NCBI GenBank assembly: GCA_029941865.1
Contig: JAPYTO010000002.1
Location: 19,889-83,888 of the forward strand
Reading direction: 5' to 3'
DNA length: 64,000 bases
Origin: Fuerstiella sp.
GTDB taxonomy: Bacteria; Planctomycetota; Planctomycetia; Planctomycetales; Planctomycetaceae
Shown in pieces: positions 21,806 through 30,797 of the stretch. Below the pieces are notes generated by a model. That model ran no database searches. It saw only the letters and a list, made by a program, of their open reading frames with translations, and had not been told where the DNA came from. The position numbers and the translations under genes were made by a program. The number at the start of each line of letters is the position of its first letter. The first letter of the stretch is position 1.

Positions 21806-24478
21806 TTGCTCTCCCACGAGCCGCACGACCACATCTTTTCGAACACTGCTCTAGTCGAGGCTGCGGAATCCGTGCCCGCCAAACTTCCGGAATCAGAACG
21901 CAGCGGCAGAGTCCTTCGGAAAATTAACGACTGGTTTCGTTCGCATCTTTGCAGCAATCAGTCTGAGCGGGGCGGCAGCTTTCGAGCATTAGCTGGAATT
22001 CGTGTTGCCGGGCATGCTCTTACCCGGGTGTTTGTTTGGCCCCGGCTGCCGCTAAGTGGGTGGACGGCGGTGGCTCTTGTCGGCGGAATAGTCCTTGGCT
22101 CGGTCGTGCCACCCGTACCTCTGGTGTTGCTTGCAGCAAGTCTGGCGTGCCTGTTCGCAGCAGCATTTTTCAGGCGACGGAATCCTCGTGCGTGCAGTGT
22201 GCTTTGTGTGCTGACGGCGATTGTGTTGCTGGGTGCCGTACGTTGGCAACTGCATCAGGGACCGTCTGCACGCACATCGCTGAAAGATTTTTGCGGTGAC
22301 GGCCCCGTAACCCTGACACTGAGGGGACACATCGCGTCCGTTCCCGCTGTTCATGTGCGACCTTCCTCCAGCACCGCGCCACGACTGTATGGGTCCGCCG
22401 AGCAATCACGTTTCCTTGTGTCGGCGACGTCTGTGATCACTTCGACGGGGGAGCGCGATATTGGCGGCAACTACCAGGTCTACGTCGATGGTGACATAAC
22501 CGGTGTTCTGCACAGCGGTGACGAAGTGATGCTGACGGGCCGATGGGATTGGCCTGGTCCTCCCGGCAACCCCGGAGAATTCGACTATGAGCAGTTTCTG
22601 ACAAGGCGTCAGATCTTCGGGCTGTTCTTTGTGAAACATCCTGCTGCAATTCGCGTTGTCACTTCGTGCAGCAGGTGGTCGCCAGGCTACTGGGTCAGCG
22701 AACTGCGGCAGAAAGCGCGTTCCGTTCTGGTGACTGCCGTGCCGGACCGCGTACGAGGAATTGCGTTGGCGTTGTTGCTGGGAAATCGCCATCAACTGCC
22801 GTCCGAGACGGAAGATGCGTTCATTGGCAGTGGCACGATGCACTTGCTGGCTATTTCCGGACTGCACGTCGGGATCCTGTGTGCTTTTTTACTGAGCATC
22901 TGTCATCTTCTGATCATTCGTCGCAGTTGGGCGCTGCTGTTGACAGCGGCGGTGTGCATCATTTACGCCATGCTCACTGACCTGCGTCCTTCGGTTCTCC
23001 GCGCCACCGTTTTCTTTGTCATCTTTGTGATCGCTCAGCTGGTGCGGCGCAATCAGAGTATTGTCAGCCTGCTGTCCGTGACGGCGATCATCATGGTCAG
23101 CGCCCAACCCCATCTGGTCTTCGACACGGGAGCCTGGCTGTCGTTTCTGTCGGTGGCGGCTCTTGGCTGGGTCTCCGGGCGCAGGATTCCGGACGACGTG
23201 CACCACGACGCGCCCGCCGATGCCCTGAGTGCTGGTGAAAAACTGCGTGACATGCTGAGCGGTCTGTCGAAGCGGCTCGCACATCGCTTGCAGCAAATGT
23301 TGTCCATCCTGGCACTCACGACACCGTTGGTTGCGGCAACGTTTCATGTGATTTCACCGGTTGGAGTGATCGTGAATGTGCTGCTGATCCCGCTGACCGC
23401 ACTGACACTGTGTGCCGGTTTCGTGCTTCTGGCAGCAGGGATGCTGCACCCTTCACTCGCTCATGTCGCGGGGCCCGTGTTTTCGTGGCTACTGACGGCC
23501 ATGACCAGGATCGTTGAAGCGACGTCCAGCCTGCACCTGAGTCACGTTTACGTCGCGGACGTTCCGGAGTGGTTTCTACCGCTTTACTATGTGCTGGTCC
23601 CCACAATTCTTCTGATCCGCTGGCGCCCGCTGAAACGAATCGCCGTTCTCGGCCTGTATTGTTCCATCGCTGTGGCATTCTTTGCGGCGACACAGCCAAA
23701 TACATCGCGCGAACTGCGATGTACTGTGCTGGACGTGGGCCACGGCAGCGCAGCTGTGCTGGAGTTTCCCACCGGTGAGGTTTTTCTGGTCGATGGCGGC
23801 GCCCTGAATCGGGGAGAACGTACTGCGGACCTGATCTGTCGCTATCTCTGGCATCGCGGTTATCGAAGCCTGAACGGGATCCTCATCTCGCATGCGGATG
23901 CCGATCACTACAACGCCGTGTCCGGCATTCTGAAACGCATACCGGTATCGGAACTTCTGACATCCCGAGACTTCGTGACGTCAGACTCGGCATCCGTCCA
24001 GTCGGTGATTCAGCTGGCGGGCGACATGGGCACGCCGGTACGAATTCTGCACAACGGTGACTCAGCGCAAATGGGAATGTCATTCCTGCGGTGCGTTCAG
24101 CCTGACTTGCGGCTGCTGCCACAGGATGCCGACGACAATGAAAAATCGCTGGTTGTCGTTGCTGAGCATGCCGGACGTCGCATTGTGCTGCCGGGAGATC
24201 TGGAAGGCAGCGGCAGTCGGAAGGTGTTTCTGGATGTTGGGCCGACGGATGTTCTCATTAGTCCTCACCACGGCTCGCCGACTGCGAACACGGCCGTGCT
24301 GGCCGGTTGCCTGACTCCGGATACCGTGATTGTGAGTGCTCGAAGTTCAGTAAATGCAGACAGACTTCGAAGCGTTTTCGGTGAAGCCGCTCTCTTTTAT
24401 ACCAGCGACTTTGGTGCCGTTTCGGTCTCGATCGCCGCCAACGGGCGGTTGTCCGTCACGCCCTGGCGGGATCTGTAG
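21806..24478 (+). CDS. comEC: ComEC/Rec2-type competence membrane protein
   Basis: 890 residues. Order: hydrophobic N-terminal helices, an OB-like DUF4131 domain (about 130-290), a polytopic competence domain with roughly eight spans (about 300-620, starting around the LLAISGLHVGIL word), and a C-terminal metallo-beta-lactamase domain from about residue 640 (LDVGHGSAAVLEF). The MBL metal motif H696-A-D698-A-D700-H701 is intact, so the nuclease-like domain may be active. ComEC forms the inner-membrane channel for transforming DNA. No other com or type IV pilus assembly genes are nearby. The exact start is uncertain; the first 60 residues are not conserved-looking. Confidence 0.92.
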   Translation: MLSHEPHDHIFSNTALVEAAESVPAKLPESERSGRVLRKINDWFRSHLCSNQSERGGSFRALAGIRVAGHALTRVFVWPRLPLSGWTAVALVGGIVLGSVVPPVPLVLLAASLACLFAAAFFRRRNPRACSVLCVLTAIVLLGAVRWQLHQGPSARTSLKDFCGDGPVTLTLRGHIASVPAVHVRPSSSTAPRLYGSAEQSRFLVSATSVITSTGERDIGGNYQVYVDGDITGVLHSGDEVMLTGRWDWPGPPGNPGEFDYEQFLTRRQIFGLFFVKHPAAIRVVTSCSRWSPGYWVSELRQKARSVLVTAVPDRVRGIALALLLGNRHQLPSETEDAFIGSGTMHLLAISGLHVGILCAFLLSICHLLIIRRSWALLLTAAVCIIYAMLTDLRPSVLRATVFFVIFVIAQLVRRNQSIVSLLSVTAIIMVSAQPHLVFDTGAWLSFLSVAALGWVSGRRIPDDVHHDAPADALSAGEKLRDMLSGLSKRLAHRLQQMLSILALTTPLVAATFHVISPVGVIVNVLLIPLTALTLCAGFVLLAAGMLHPSLAHVAGPVFSWLLTAMTRIVEATSSLHLSHVYVADVPEWFLPLYYVLVPTILLIRWRPLKRIAVLGLYCSIAVAFFAATQPNTSRELRCTVLDVGHGSAAVLEFPTGEVFLVDGGALNRGERTADLICRYLWHRGYRSLNGILISHADADHYNAVSGILKRIPVSELLTSRDFVTSDSASVQSVIQLAGDMGTPVRILHNGDSAQMGMSFLRCVQPDLRLLPQDADDNEKSLVVVAEHAGRRIVLPGDLEGSGSRKVFLDVGPTDVLISPHHGSPTANTAVLAGCLTPDTVIVSARSSVNADRLRSVFGEAALFYTSDFGAVSVSIAANGRLSVTPWRDL

Positions 24479-24782
24479 CGTTCCGTGTTACCCGGGGCAC
24501 CGGCAGCTTCTGCAGGTTGCGACGCGTAAGAGAATCGCGAACGTGTGACATGTCGCAATCAGTTCGGCAGGAAATGCAGCGGAGCGTGAACGCGGCGACG
24601 ATCGATCGGCAAATGCACGCTTCATTGTAGAAATATGCTCAAAATCGTGTAGTCGGCATCATTCGGCAAACGTAAAAAACGACTCCCACCGGCGATCTCC
24701 TGCCACACCGAATCCCGCGTCTCGAAACGACCGCCGTTTCGCAGACGTCCTGTCTGACTCAGCTCTTTTCGAGCCCATTGCC

Positions 24783-25610
24783 ATGCCCTCAAAAAATCAA
24801 AACCTGTCAATTCTGTTTTTGACAGTCATGTCGTGTGTTTCCACGGGGTGTTGCTGCCTGCCCGGTCGTCGCGCAGCGCATGAACACCTCGTCGCCAGTC
24901 AGTTGCGTGCTCAGGAACTGTTCGCGGAAAACGAAAACCTGCTGATGGCGCAGAACAATCTGAATCAGACAGTGGCGGGGCTGGATCAGACAAATCAGGC
25001 ACTGGCACAGCAACTTGCACAGAATAACGGCCAATTGGCCACGGCGAATTCTCGCATCGACAATCTGCTGGCGGAACGTTCGGAACTCAAGGACCGCTAC
25101 GTAGCCCGTCTGGCCGACGCATCCGGTGATCCATTGATGCTGGGCGGGGGTGGCAGCAGCGTTGCCGGACTCGACTATGATCCGTTGACGGGACTGAACA
25201 AGTTTCCCGATGACGTCCTGTTTGATCTGGGAAGCGCGGAGCTTCGCGCTGAGGCAATTTCTGTGCTGAACGAGTTTGTCAGCCTGGTGAATGCCGGCGG
25301 CGCAGACGGAATGCGGGTTCTGGTGGTTGGACATACGGATGACCAGCACATCGCACGTGGCGGCAGTACGGCAGCAAAACATCCCACAAACTGGCATTTG
25401 TCCACGGACCGCGCTGGTCAGGTGATCGCGGAGTTGGAGATTCTGGGAATCTCGTCGAAGCGCATGGCGGCGATGGGTTACAGCAAGTTCCAACCGCTTG
25501 AAACCGGCATCGACGAATCGTCGCGTCAGCGAAATCGTCGGGTCGAACTGTACATCGTTCCCGAAACGACAAACGTGGCTGCCTGGGATCCTGTACGGTC
25601 TCTGAATTGA
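24783..25610 (+). CDS. OmpA-family peptidoglycan-associated lipoprotein
   Basis: 275 residues. The N-terminus (MPSKNQNLSILFLTVMSC) is a signal peptide with cysteines at the expected lipoprotein position. A coiled coil rich in Gln, Asn and Leu spans about residues 38-105. The OmpA C-like domain (about 140-265) begins FPDDVLFDLGSAELR and includes VVGHTDD and the terminal NRRVELYI, the peptidoglycan-binding signature. It would tie the outer membrane to the wall or act as a motor stator-type anchor. Its TGA directly abuts the reverse-strand stop of the next gene (TGATCA). Confidence 0.87.
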   Translation: MPSKNQNLSILFLTVMSCVSTGCCCLPGRRAAHEHLVASQLRAQELFAENENLLMAQNNLNQTVAGLDQTNQALAQQLAQNNGQLATANSRIDNLLAERSELKDRYVARLADASGDPLMLGGGGSSVAGLDYDPLTGLNKFPDDVLFDLGSAELRAEAISVLNEFVSLVNAGGADGMRVLVVGHTDDQHIARGGSTAAKHPTNWHLSTDRAGQVIAELEILGISSKRMAAMGYSKFQPLETGIDESSRQRNRRVELYIVPETTNVAAWDPVRSLN

Positions 25611-26096
25611 TCACGCGGCGTCAAAAGATACCGTCAGTGTCGCAGGATCTTCATCCGGAACAGACACCGAAACGTCGCCTTTCGGCACCGGCGACTGTCT
25701 GATTCTTCGGCGGGTCTGCGGATTGGACACTCTGGCCCCGGTTGTTGGCATCTGTCGTCCGGCTTTTGTGAGCTGTTCATCGATGCTTTCGCCCGTGGCA
25801 CTGGACCGAAAACTGGCGTTATAACCGCCGGGGACCGGCCCCTTTGCAGCCGGCAGAGACCCGGCTCCATCAGCGATGATAATGCGAATCAGCGGACTCT
25901 TGACCCCCGGTTCCGGTTTCAGCACCAACGTCCCGGATTCAGGCGCTTCGCCTCCAATTTGTACCGTGACGTCGACCGCGACCCGTCCCCCGAGGTCTTC
26001 GTTGCCGCCACAGCCTGCGGCAAACAGGCACAGGATAACACTGGCCAACACCGTCGCGTCTGCGGCGGTAGCAATTGGTAACAAGCGTGTGTTCAT
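25611..26096 (-). CDS. Small secreted lipoprotein paired with a DUF1559 gene
   Basis: 161 residues. A signal sequence ends in LFAAGCGG, a lipobox, so the mature protein would begin with a lipidated cysteine. The body contains VTVQIGGEAPESGTLVLKP, a carboxypeptidase-regulatory-like beta sandwich start often seen in planctomycete lipoproteins. Function unknown. It follows the DUF1559 gene (26364-27317) on the same strand after 267 bases. The same pairing occurs at 34987-36322 in the opposite order. Confidence 0.7.
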   Translation of the reverse strand: MNTRLLPIATAADATVLASVILCLFAAGCGGNEDLGGRVAVDVTVQIGGEAPESGTLVLKPEPGVKSPLIRIIIADGAGSLPAAKGPVPGGYNASFRSSATGESIDEQLTKAGRQMPTTGARVSNPQTRRRIRQSPVPKGDVSVSVPDEDPATLTVSFDAA

Positions 26097-26274
26097 GAGT
26101 CTTTCGGCGATGTCGACACTCCGGTGTCAGCAGCTGCGTTGCTTCGACGACGCGAACACCTCTGCCTGAAGCCTTCTCGAGGTTTGATCATGGGGTCGGA
26201 CGTCTGCGTCCGGCTTGTATTTGGCACCACGATTCCTCGCGGTAGCCTCAATTTTCGGCCGCGACGAGGCACCA

Positions 26275-26364
26275 GAATGCTGTCCGGATACCTGAAACAA
26301 TGAGCCAACAACCGGCGGCTGGCGCCGCGCCGCTCACAAGAACATACGTATCCCGTCAGCCTCC
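26275..26364. mobile_element. Short palindromic element, 90 bp, copy 2
   Basis: The left end GCTGTCCGGATAC (26279-26291) and right end GTATCCCGTCAGCCTCC (26348-26364) form imperfect terminal inverted repeats. The inside (CCGGCGGCTGGCGCCG, CCGCTCACAAGAACA) matches the element at 48606-48727, but about 30 bases are missing. Its last base is the first base, in plus-strand order, of the DUF1559 stop codon. The rest of the 267-base gap holds a further weak hairpin and nothing else. Confidence 0.7.
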
Positions 26365-27317
26365 TAGAACTCGCCAATAACGTTTCCATCGTTTCGCTGA
26401 TGCAGGTAGTCCATCGTATTGTAGTCCGTATTGTACGAAACAAATCGGGCACTGCCATCTGTCAGCAAAAACAGTCCTCCGCCGGCGTGATAACTCCACC
26501 AGTGAAAGATGTCGTCGCCGGCCGGGTCAGCAAAGTTATCAGGGGGGCGAAATCCGCCAACATAAGGAATTCCTCCGCTGACCGTCGAAAACTGCCAGTT
26601 GTCGTGCGTCAACATGGTGTCGCCGTGTCCACTGGGGCAGCCAAGCAGGCTGAAGTTCCACATGCCCCAGCCGCCGAACTTGGTAATCACGCCTCGTTCG
26701 CCGGCCAGAATTGTGTTTGAGGTCCCGTCCCTCACATCTCGAATGCGGACACCCTTGCGATTGAAGACACCGCTGGTCAGGTCGGCCACCGGATTACAAT
26801 TGAAGAAAAACTGATTCGAGGCGAGTCCGCGGTAGCCGCCGTTTCCAAGATAGTTCGTTGTTCCCATCTCCTGGTTGAACATGATCTTGTCCTCCGAATT
26901 CGGGTCGGACGGACAGGTCAGTGCGGTCATGCTTTCTGAGGAAATCGGATCGGCAGTGGTGACGACGGTCGAGTCGGCCCCGTTGTAAAGATTTGCCTGA
27001 TCGAAGTAGGGGAGCAGGTGAAAAATCCAGCTGCGAGCCGCGTTGGCGTCCACTAGATTATTCATTGGGTCAGCTTCCCAGATGGACGAAGGTGGGAAGA
27101 TTCCATGCACGTCGTGATAATTGTGCAACGCAAGTCCCAGCTGTTTCAGATTGTTACGGCACTGAGTGCGCCGGGCCGCCTCGCGAGCCTGCTGTACGGC
27201 TGGCAGCAGCAAGGCGATCAGGATCGCGATGACGGCAATGACAACCAACAGCTCAATCAGCGTAAAGCCGGAGGGAACTCTGGATCGAATGCGTGAAGGA
27301 GGGTTCATCGTGGACAT
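26364..27317 (-). CDS. DUF1559 pseudopilin-like protein 1
   Basis: 317 residues. A type IV prepilin-like leader with the cleavage site G17/F18 and glutamate at mature position 5 ([17 protein letters not shown]) is followed by the DUF1559 body: AREAARRTQCRNNLKQLGLA, several disulfide-type cysteines, and the C-terminal HAGGGLFLLTDGSARFV word. These proteins are hugely expanded in planctomycetes; they are processed by a prepilin peptidase and their role is unknown, with pilus- or secretion-like surface structures proposed. A DUF1559 block ends typically in GEF, so the stop is natural although a palindromic element abuts it. Confidence 0.93.
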   Translation of the reverse strand: MSTMNPPSRIRSRVPSGFTLIELLVVIAVIAILIALLLPAVQQAREAARRTQCRNNLKQLGLALHNYHDVHGIFPPSSIWEADPMNNLVDANAARSWIFHLLPYFDQANLYNGADSTVVTTADPISSESMTALTCPSDPNSEDKIMFNQEMGTTNYLGNGGYRGLASNQFFFNCNPVADLTSGVFNRKGVRIRDVRDGTSNTILAGERGVITKFGGWGMWNFSLLGCPSGHGDTMLTHDNWQFSTVSGGIPYVGGFRPPDNFADPAGDDIFHWWSYHAGGGLFLLTDGSARFVSYNTDYNTMDYLHQRNDGNVIGEF

Positions 27318-27968
27318 GCCGTTTGATTGCAGAAGAGGATGTGCCGCGCCACAGTGCCATTCGTTGGTGTCATCAATTGTCCATCAAATGACGTCAACGT
27401 TTTCTCTCACGCATATAGTATGCCACAACTGTCTAATCACGCACAATTTGCCGTGTAAATTGCAGCTGTTGCGGTAGTTGCGACAGACCGTGGACACAGA
27501 ATTGCTTCAACCAGGACGCATCGGCAACGGAAACCTCACGGAGTGTTCGAAAATGCGACACGTCGATTCAGGTCAGTGACGCTTTGAACCTTGCGGCGAA
27601 GCTTAAACTTCCCCACGATGGCCACCCGGATTCCGGCGGTTGTGCTCAGCCTGTCAAGCCCTCAGGACGCTCTCGTGCCGCCGTCCTGTTTGTCCAGGTG
27701 GTTCCCGGGCCTCTGCTATACGGTTCTTCCATTCCGGCAGACGTAGTGCAGAAGCCTGAAAACCACCGGGGCAAGCCCGAATGGCGTGGACTTAAATCGA
27801 CAATCACTGACGCTGACTTTCGATTCGCTTTTACTCTGCTGTGGGAGAGTCGAGCCTCAGCGAGGAGCCAGGGCGTGTCGACTTCCAGCCACCACTCCGA
27901 AACTGCTGGCCGTTCCGGTGGTCGCAACCAGTGCTGTGGAATAAACGTCTAAGGCACGGGGAAAATCT
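27318..27968. other. Intergenic region without a supported gene
   Basis: 651 bases upstream of the DUF1559 gene. It holds an AT-rich patch about 27400-27480, the likely promoter area for that gene. The frames at 27584-27952 and 27646-27927 are mutually antisense and featureless. Confidence 0.4.
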
Positions 27969-29861
27969 CTATCGGTAAAACCAACTCACGGGCAATGAAC
28001 GAAATCGGCAGGACAAAATGCCCTGCCCTGCACCGCTGTCCCAGTAACTCATGACGGCTCGGTCGCGGCTGAAGACAAGGCTGGTGTAGGAGTACGTGCG
28101 ATCGGAATCCGCTTCCAGATTCTTCACGTGTTGCCATGACTTGCCCTCGTCACGGGAAATCGCTGCGGTCAATGGCGTTCGTTTTCCGCCGTGTCCGGCT
28201 CCGGCTGTGAACGTGTTGTTCCAGACCAGCAGCAGGTCGCCCGTCGCCGGGATTCTACGCAACGTTGAGGGTGCTTCAGGGGCTTTCACGCCCAGTGACT
28301 GCATTTCCGTCCACGTACCGCCACCGTCGCCTGAGTAACTGCGGCCGATAAAGCCCAGCTGCGTACGGACGATCATCATCACGCGCCCGTCCGTTAACTC
28401 GATGACCTCCGGTTCCATCGCACCTCGCTTTGGCGCATCGACGCTGCCGCTGCCACCGCGCCAGGTTCTGCCGTTGTCATCAGACAGATAGCAGTGTGAC
28501 ACGAAGTGGTTAACCTTGTGAACGTCCGGCGTCGATGCGGCCGGTGCCAACAGGCGGCCCGTCGAGAGTTGGACGATGCGGTCGTTGTTCACGACGTGGT
28601 AGCCGTCGTCGGCTGTGACCAGCACCGGATCGCCAAACGTCGCCGCTTCATCTGATGAAATTCGAACGAACAGATCCAGATCTGTGTGGCTGTTCTTCTG
28701 CAGGTAGAACATCGCAATCTGACCAGATGGAAGTCTTCGCATTGTCACGCTCATGACGTTCATGCCACCCGTGTTTCGCTGCAGCACTCGACTTTCGTCC
28801 CACGTCCGTCCACCGTCTGTTGATCGTCGTCCCACAACGTGTGCTTCTGCAAAGTCGCTGCCGGTACCTTTGAATTCGGTTGCGGCGAACAGCAACGAGC
28901 CATCAAACAGCGGCAGCACAGAGCCTTCGGTGTACCGTGGATTCTGTTTTGTACTGGGGTAAACGACGACAGAAACATCTTCACCGGGATCTGGTGCTGC
29001 GGGCCGCGACAGAAACAGCAGCGTTTGAGCGGCTCGGATAGCGGCATCGGGGTGAGCATCGTCCAGCATCCGGCGCAACGTATCGGCCACGTTGTCGGCA
29101 CGCGCGTCTCCGGCAAACGTCGCCGCATACGTTCGCACCGCACCGTCTGCATTGTTCAGGTTCGCGGCCAGAGCACTCCGTCCGTCCTCATCGCCCAGGG
29201 CAGCCAGTGAGTGGTGCAAATAAGCACGCAGCAGTTCTTCTTCGCATCGTGGAAGTTCTTTCTGAATCCGGGCAATGTCGCTGCTGTCGCCGATGCGTCC
29301 CAGGATCCAGGCCGCGATCCGCAGTATTTCCGGATCTTCGTGTTGCAGCACCGATCTCAGCACACGCATCGCTTCCGGGTTGCCGCAGCGTGCCAGGGCT
29401 GCGGCGGCCATTAACTTCAGTCGCAGGTTGTCGTTCTGGTGAAAGGCCCGTCGCATGGCGACACCATCACCGATTTCGACGACCTTGTACAGACTCTCAG
29501 CGGCATGTACGTGACCGTAGTCGTCATCGCCAGCCAGAATCGAAAGCATGACCGCAGCGTTGGATCGCCTGCCGGCCCGGACAAGTTCACGGGAGATGCC
29601 GCAGCGTCGCTGGTCGTCTTTTTCGTCCGGTAGTTTGGGCGTAAGAAATGCGATGACTTCCTGTTCGTAGCCTCCAAGAGTCAGTCCTTCGGCGGCGTGG
29701 ATTGAGGGCCAGAAGTCATCTCCGTGCAGACCACTCCTCAGCACCGTCAGACATTTTTTACGGGTGGCGTCGTCAAGATCGATGGTGTCGTCGGCGTGTG
29801 CGTTAAGCGACAGACAGACGAGGGACATCAGCGTGACGCCGTGGCGAAGTGAATTGGGCAT
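27969..29861 (-). CDS. HEAT-repeat plus sialidase-like exported protein
   Basis: 630 residues from the ATG at 29861, where a signal peptide (LRHGVTLMSLVCLSLNAHA) starts; the open frame reaches 29993 but the extra part spoils that. About residues 25-285 are HEAT-like helical repeats (for example MRVLRSVLQHEDPEILRIAA). About 295-630 is a six-blade sialidase (GH33-like) domain with four Asp boxes: STDGGRTW, SDDNGRTW, SGDGGGTW and SRDEGKSW. Many planctomycete members of this family act on glycans other than sialic acid, so the substrate is open. It is the last gene of a probable three-gene operon with an SDR and a Gfo/Idh enzyme. Confidence 0.86.
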   Translation of the reverse strand: MPNSLRHGVTLMSLVCLSLNAHADDTIDLDDATRKKCLTVLRSGLHGDDFWPSIHAAEGLTLGGYEQEVIAFLTPKLPDEKDDQRRCGISRELVRAGRRSNAAVMLSILAGDDDYGHVHAAESLYKVVEIGDGVAMRRAFHQNDNLRLKLMAAAALARCGNPEAMRVLRSVLQHEDPEILRIAAWILGRIGDSSDIARIQKELPRCEEELLRAYLHHSLAALGDEDGRSALAANLNNADGAVRTYAATFAGDARADNVADTLRRMLDDAHPDAAIRAAQTLLFLSRPAAPDPGEDVSVVVYPSTKQNPRYTEGSVLPLFDGSLLFAATEFKGTGSDFAEAHVVGRRSTDGGRTWDESRVLQRNTGGMNVMSVTMRRLPSGQIAMFYLQKNSHTDLDLFVRISSDEAATFGDPVLVTADDGYHVVNNDRIVQLSTGRLLAPAASTPDVHKVNHFVSHCYLSDDNGRTWRGGSGSVDAPKRGAMEPEVIELTDGRVMMIVRTQLGFIGRSYSGDGGGTWTEMQSLGVKAPEAPSTLRRIPATGDLLLVWNNTFTAGAGHGGKRTPLTAAISRDEGKSWQHVKNLEADSDRTYSYTSLVFSRDRAVMSYWDSGAGQGILSCRFRSLPVSWFYR

Positions 29862-30002
29862 GTTGAACTTTTCGTGTTGGCGGGAGGGGGGGGCCATCTT
29901 TTTCAGTGCGCGGACGGAGTCAAGGCAATCACGGGGCATCTGAAGAATACTGCCCCGCATCTTTGCCAATGCGGTTGATCTCACGGTCATCAAAGCAGGA
30001 AA

Positions 30003-30797
30003 TCACCACGCCGTCCAGCCACCGTCGACCAGAAGATTCTGGCCTGTAATATAGCTGCCGGCGTCGCTGGCCAGCAGCAGCAGAGCCCCGTTCAATTCCT
30101 GCGGTGCACCCATCCGCCCCATCGGGCTCTTTGTTTTCAGTCGTTCCACCATTTCGGCCGGCGCTTTTTCCGATGGAAATGGACCGGGACTCAGGCAGTT
30201 GACTCGTACCTGGTCCTTGCCCCAGTAAACGGCCAGGTGTCGCGTCATGTGAATAATGCCGCCCTTGAGTGCGTGATACTGCACCGGACTGGCGAGGCAG
30301 ACGCCGTCGTAGGCATCGGGATACGAACCGACGACGCCGTACATGGAACCGACCATCACAACGGACCCCGCGGCGCCTCGCGCTACGACATGGTCTCGCA
30401 GGTGACGAGCCAGCAGAAAGTACCCCGTCGCGTTTCTTAGATCGCTGCTGAACGCGTCTGCGGTGACGTTGGTCAGATCCATCGCATGGCCCTGCTGCCC
30501 GTTGTTGATGAGAATGTCGACGGCGTCTGCGGCATCGACGGCAGCCGCAAAACCCGCGCCGACAGATTCTTCATCCAGTTGGTCCAATTGTACGCCATAG
30601 TGTTTTGCTGTGCCGATGCGAGGCAGGTCGTCCGCGATCTGTTGTGCTCGCGATTGTTTGCGACTGGCCACCACCACCGTGGCTCCCGCGTCCGCCAGCA
30701 CGCGGCAGAACGATTGACCCAGGTAGCCGGATCCTCCTGTGATCAAGGCGACTCGGCCACTGAGGCTGAACAACTGTTGAATCGATGATTCGTTCAT
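30003..30797 (-). CDS. Short-chain dehydrogenase/reductase
   Basis: 264 residues. The nucleotide-binding motif TGGSGYLGQ (about residues 19-27), NNGQQG in place of the usual NNAG, and the catalytic YHALK pair define a classical SDR; the C-terminal LVDGGWTAW is also typical. The ATG at 30797 overlaps the TGA of the Gfo/Idh gene (ATGA), so they are translationally coupled, and this decides the start against two upstream candidates. Likely a sugar- or polyol-type NAD(P) oxidoreductase working with its neighbours; the substrate is not readable. The sialidase start follows 141 bases later. Confidence 0.88.
   Translation of the reverse strand: MNESSIQQLFSLSGRVALITGGSGYLGQSFCRVLADAGATVVVASRKQSRAQQIADDLPRIGTAKHYGVQLDQLDEESVGAGFAAAVDAADAVDILINNGQQGHAMDLTNVTADAFSSDLRNATGYFLLARHLRDHVVARGAAGSVVMVGSMYGVVGSYPDAYDGVCLASPVQYHALKGGIIHMTRHLAVYWGKDQVRVNCLSPGPFPSEKAPAEMVERLKTKSPMGRMGAPQELNGALLLLASDAGSYITGQNLLVDGGWTAW

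Noticed and set aside
20456..25610. Molybdoprotein, nrdR, comEC and OmpA-like genes considered as one competence operon
   Set aside because: The gaps are 142, 59 and 304 bases, and the functions of the members are unrelated, so a joint system is not supported.
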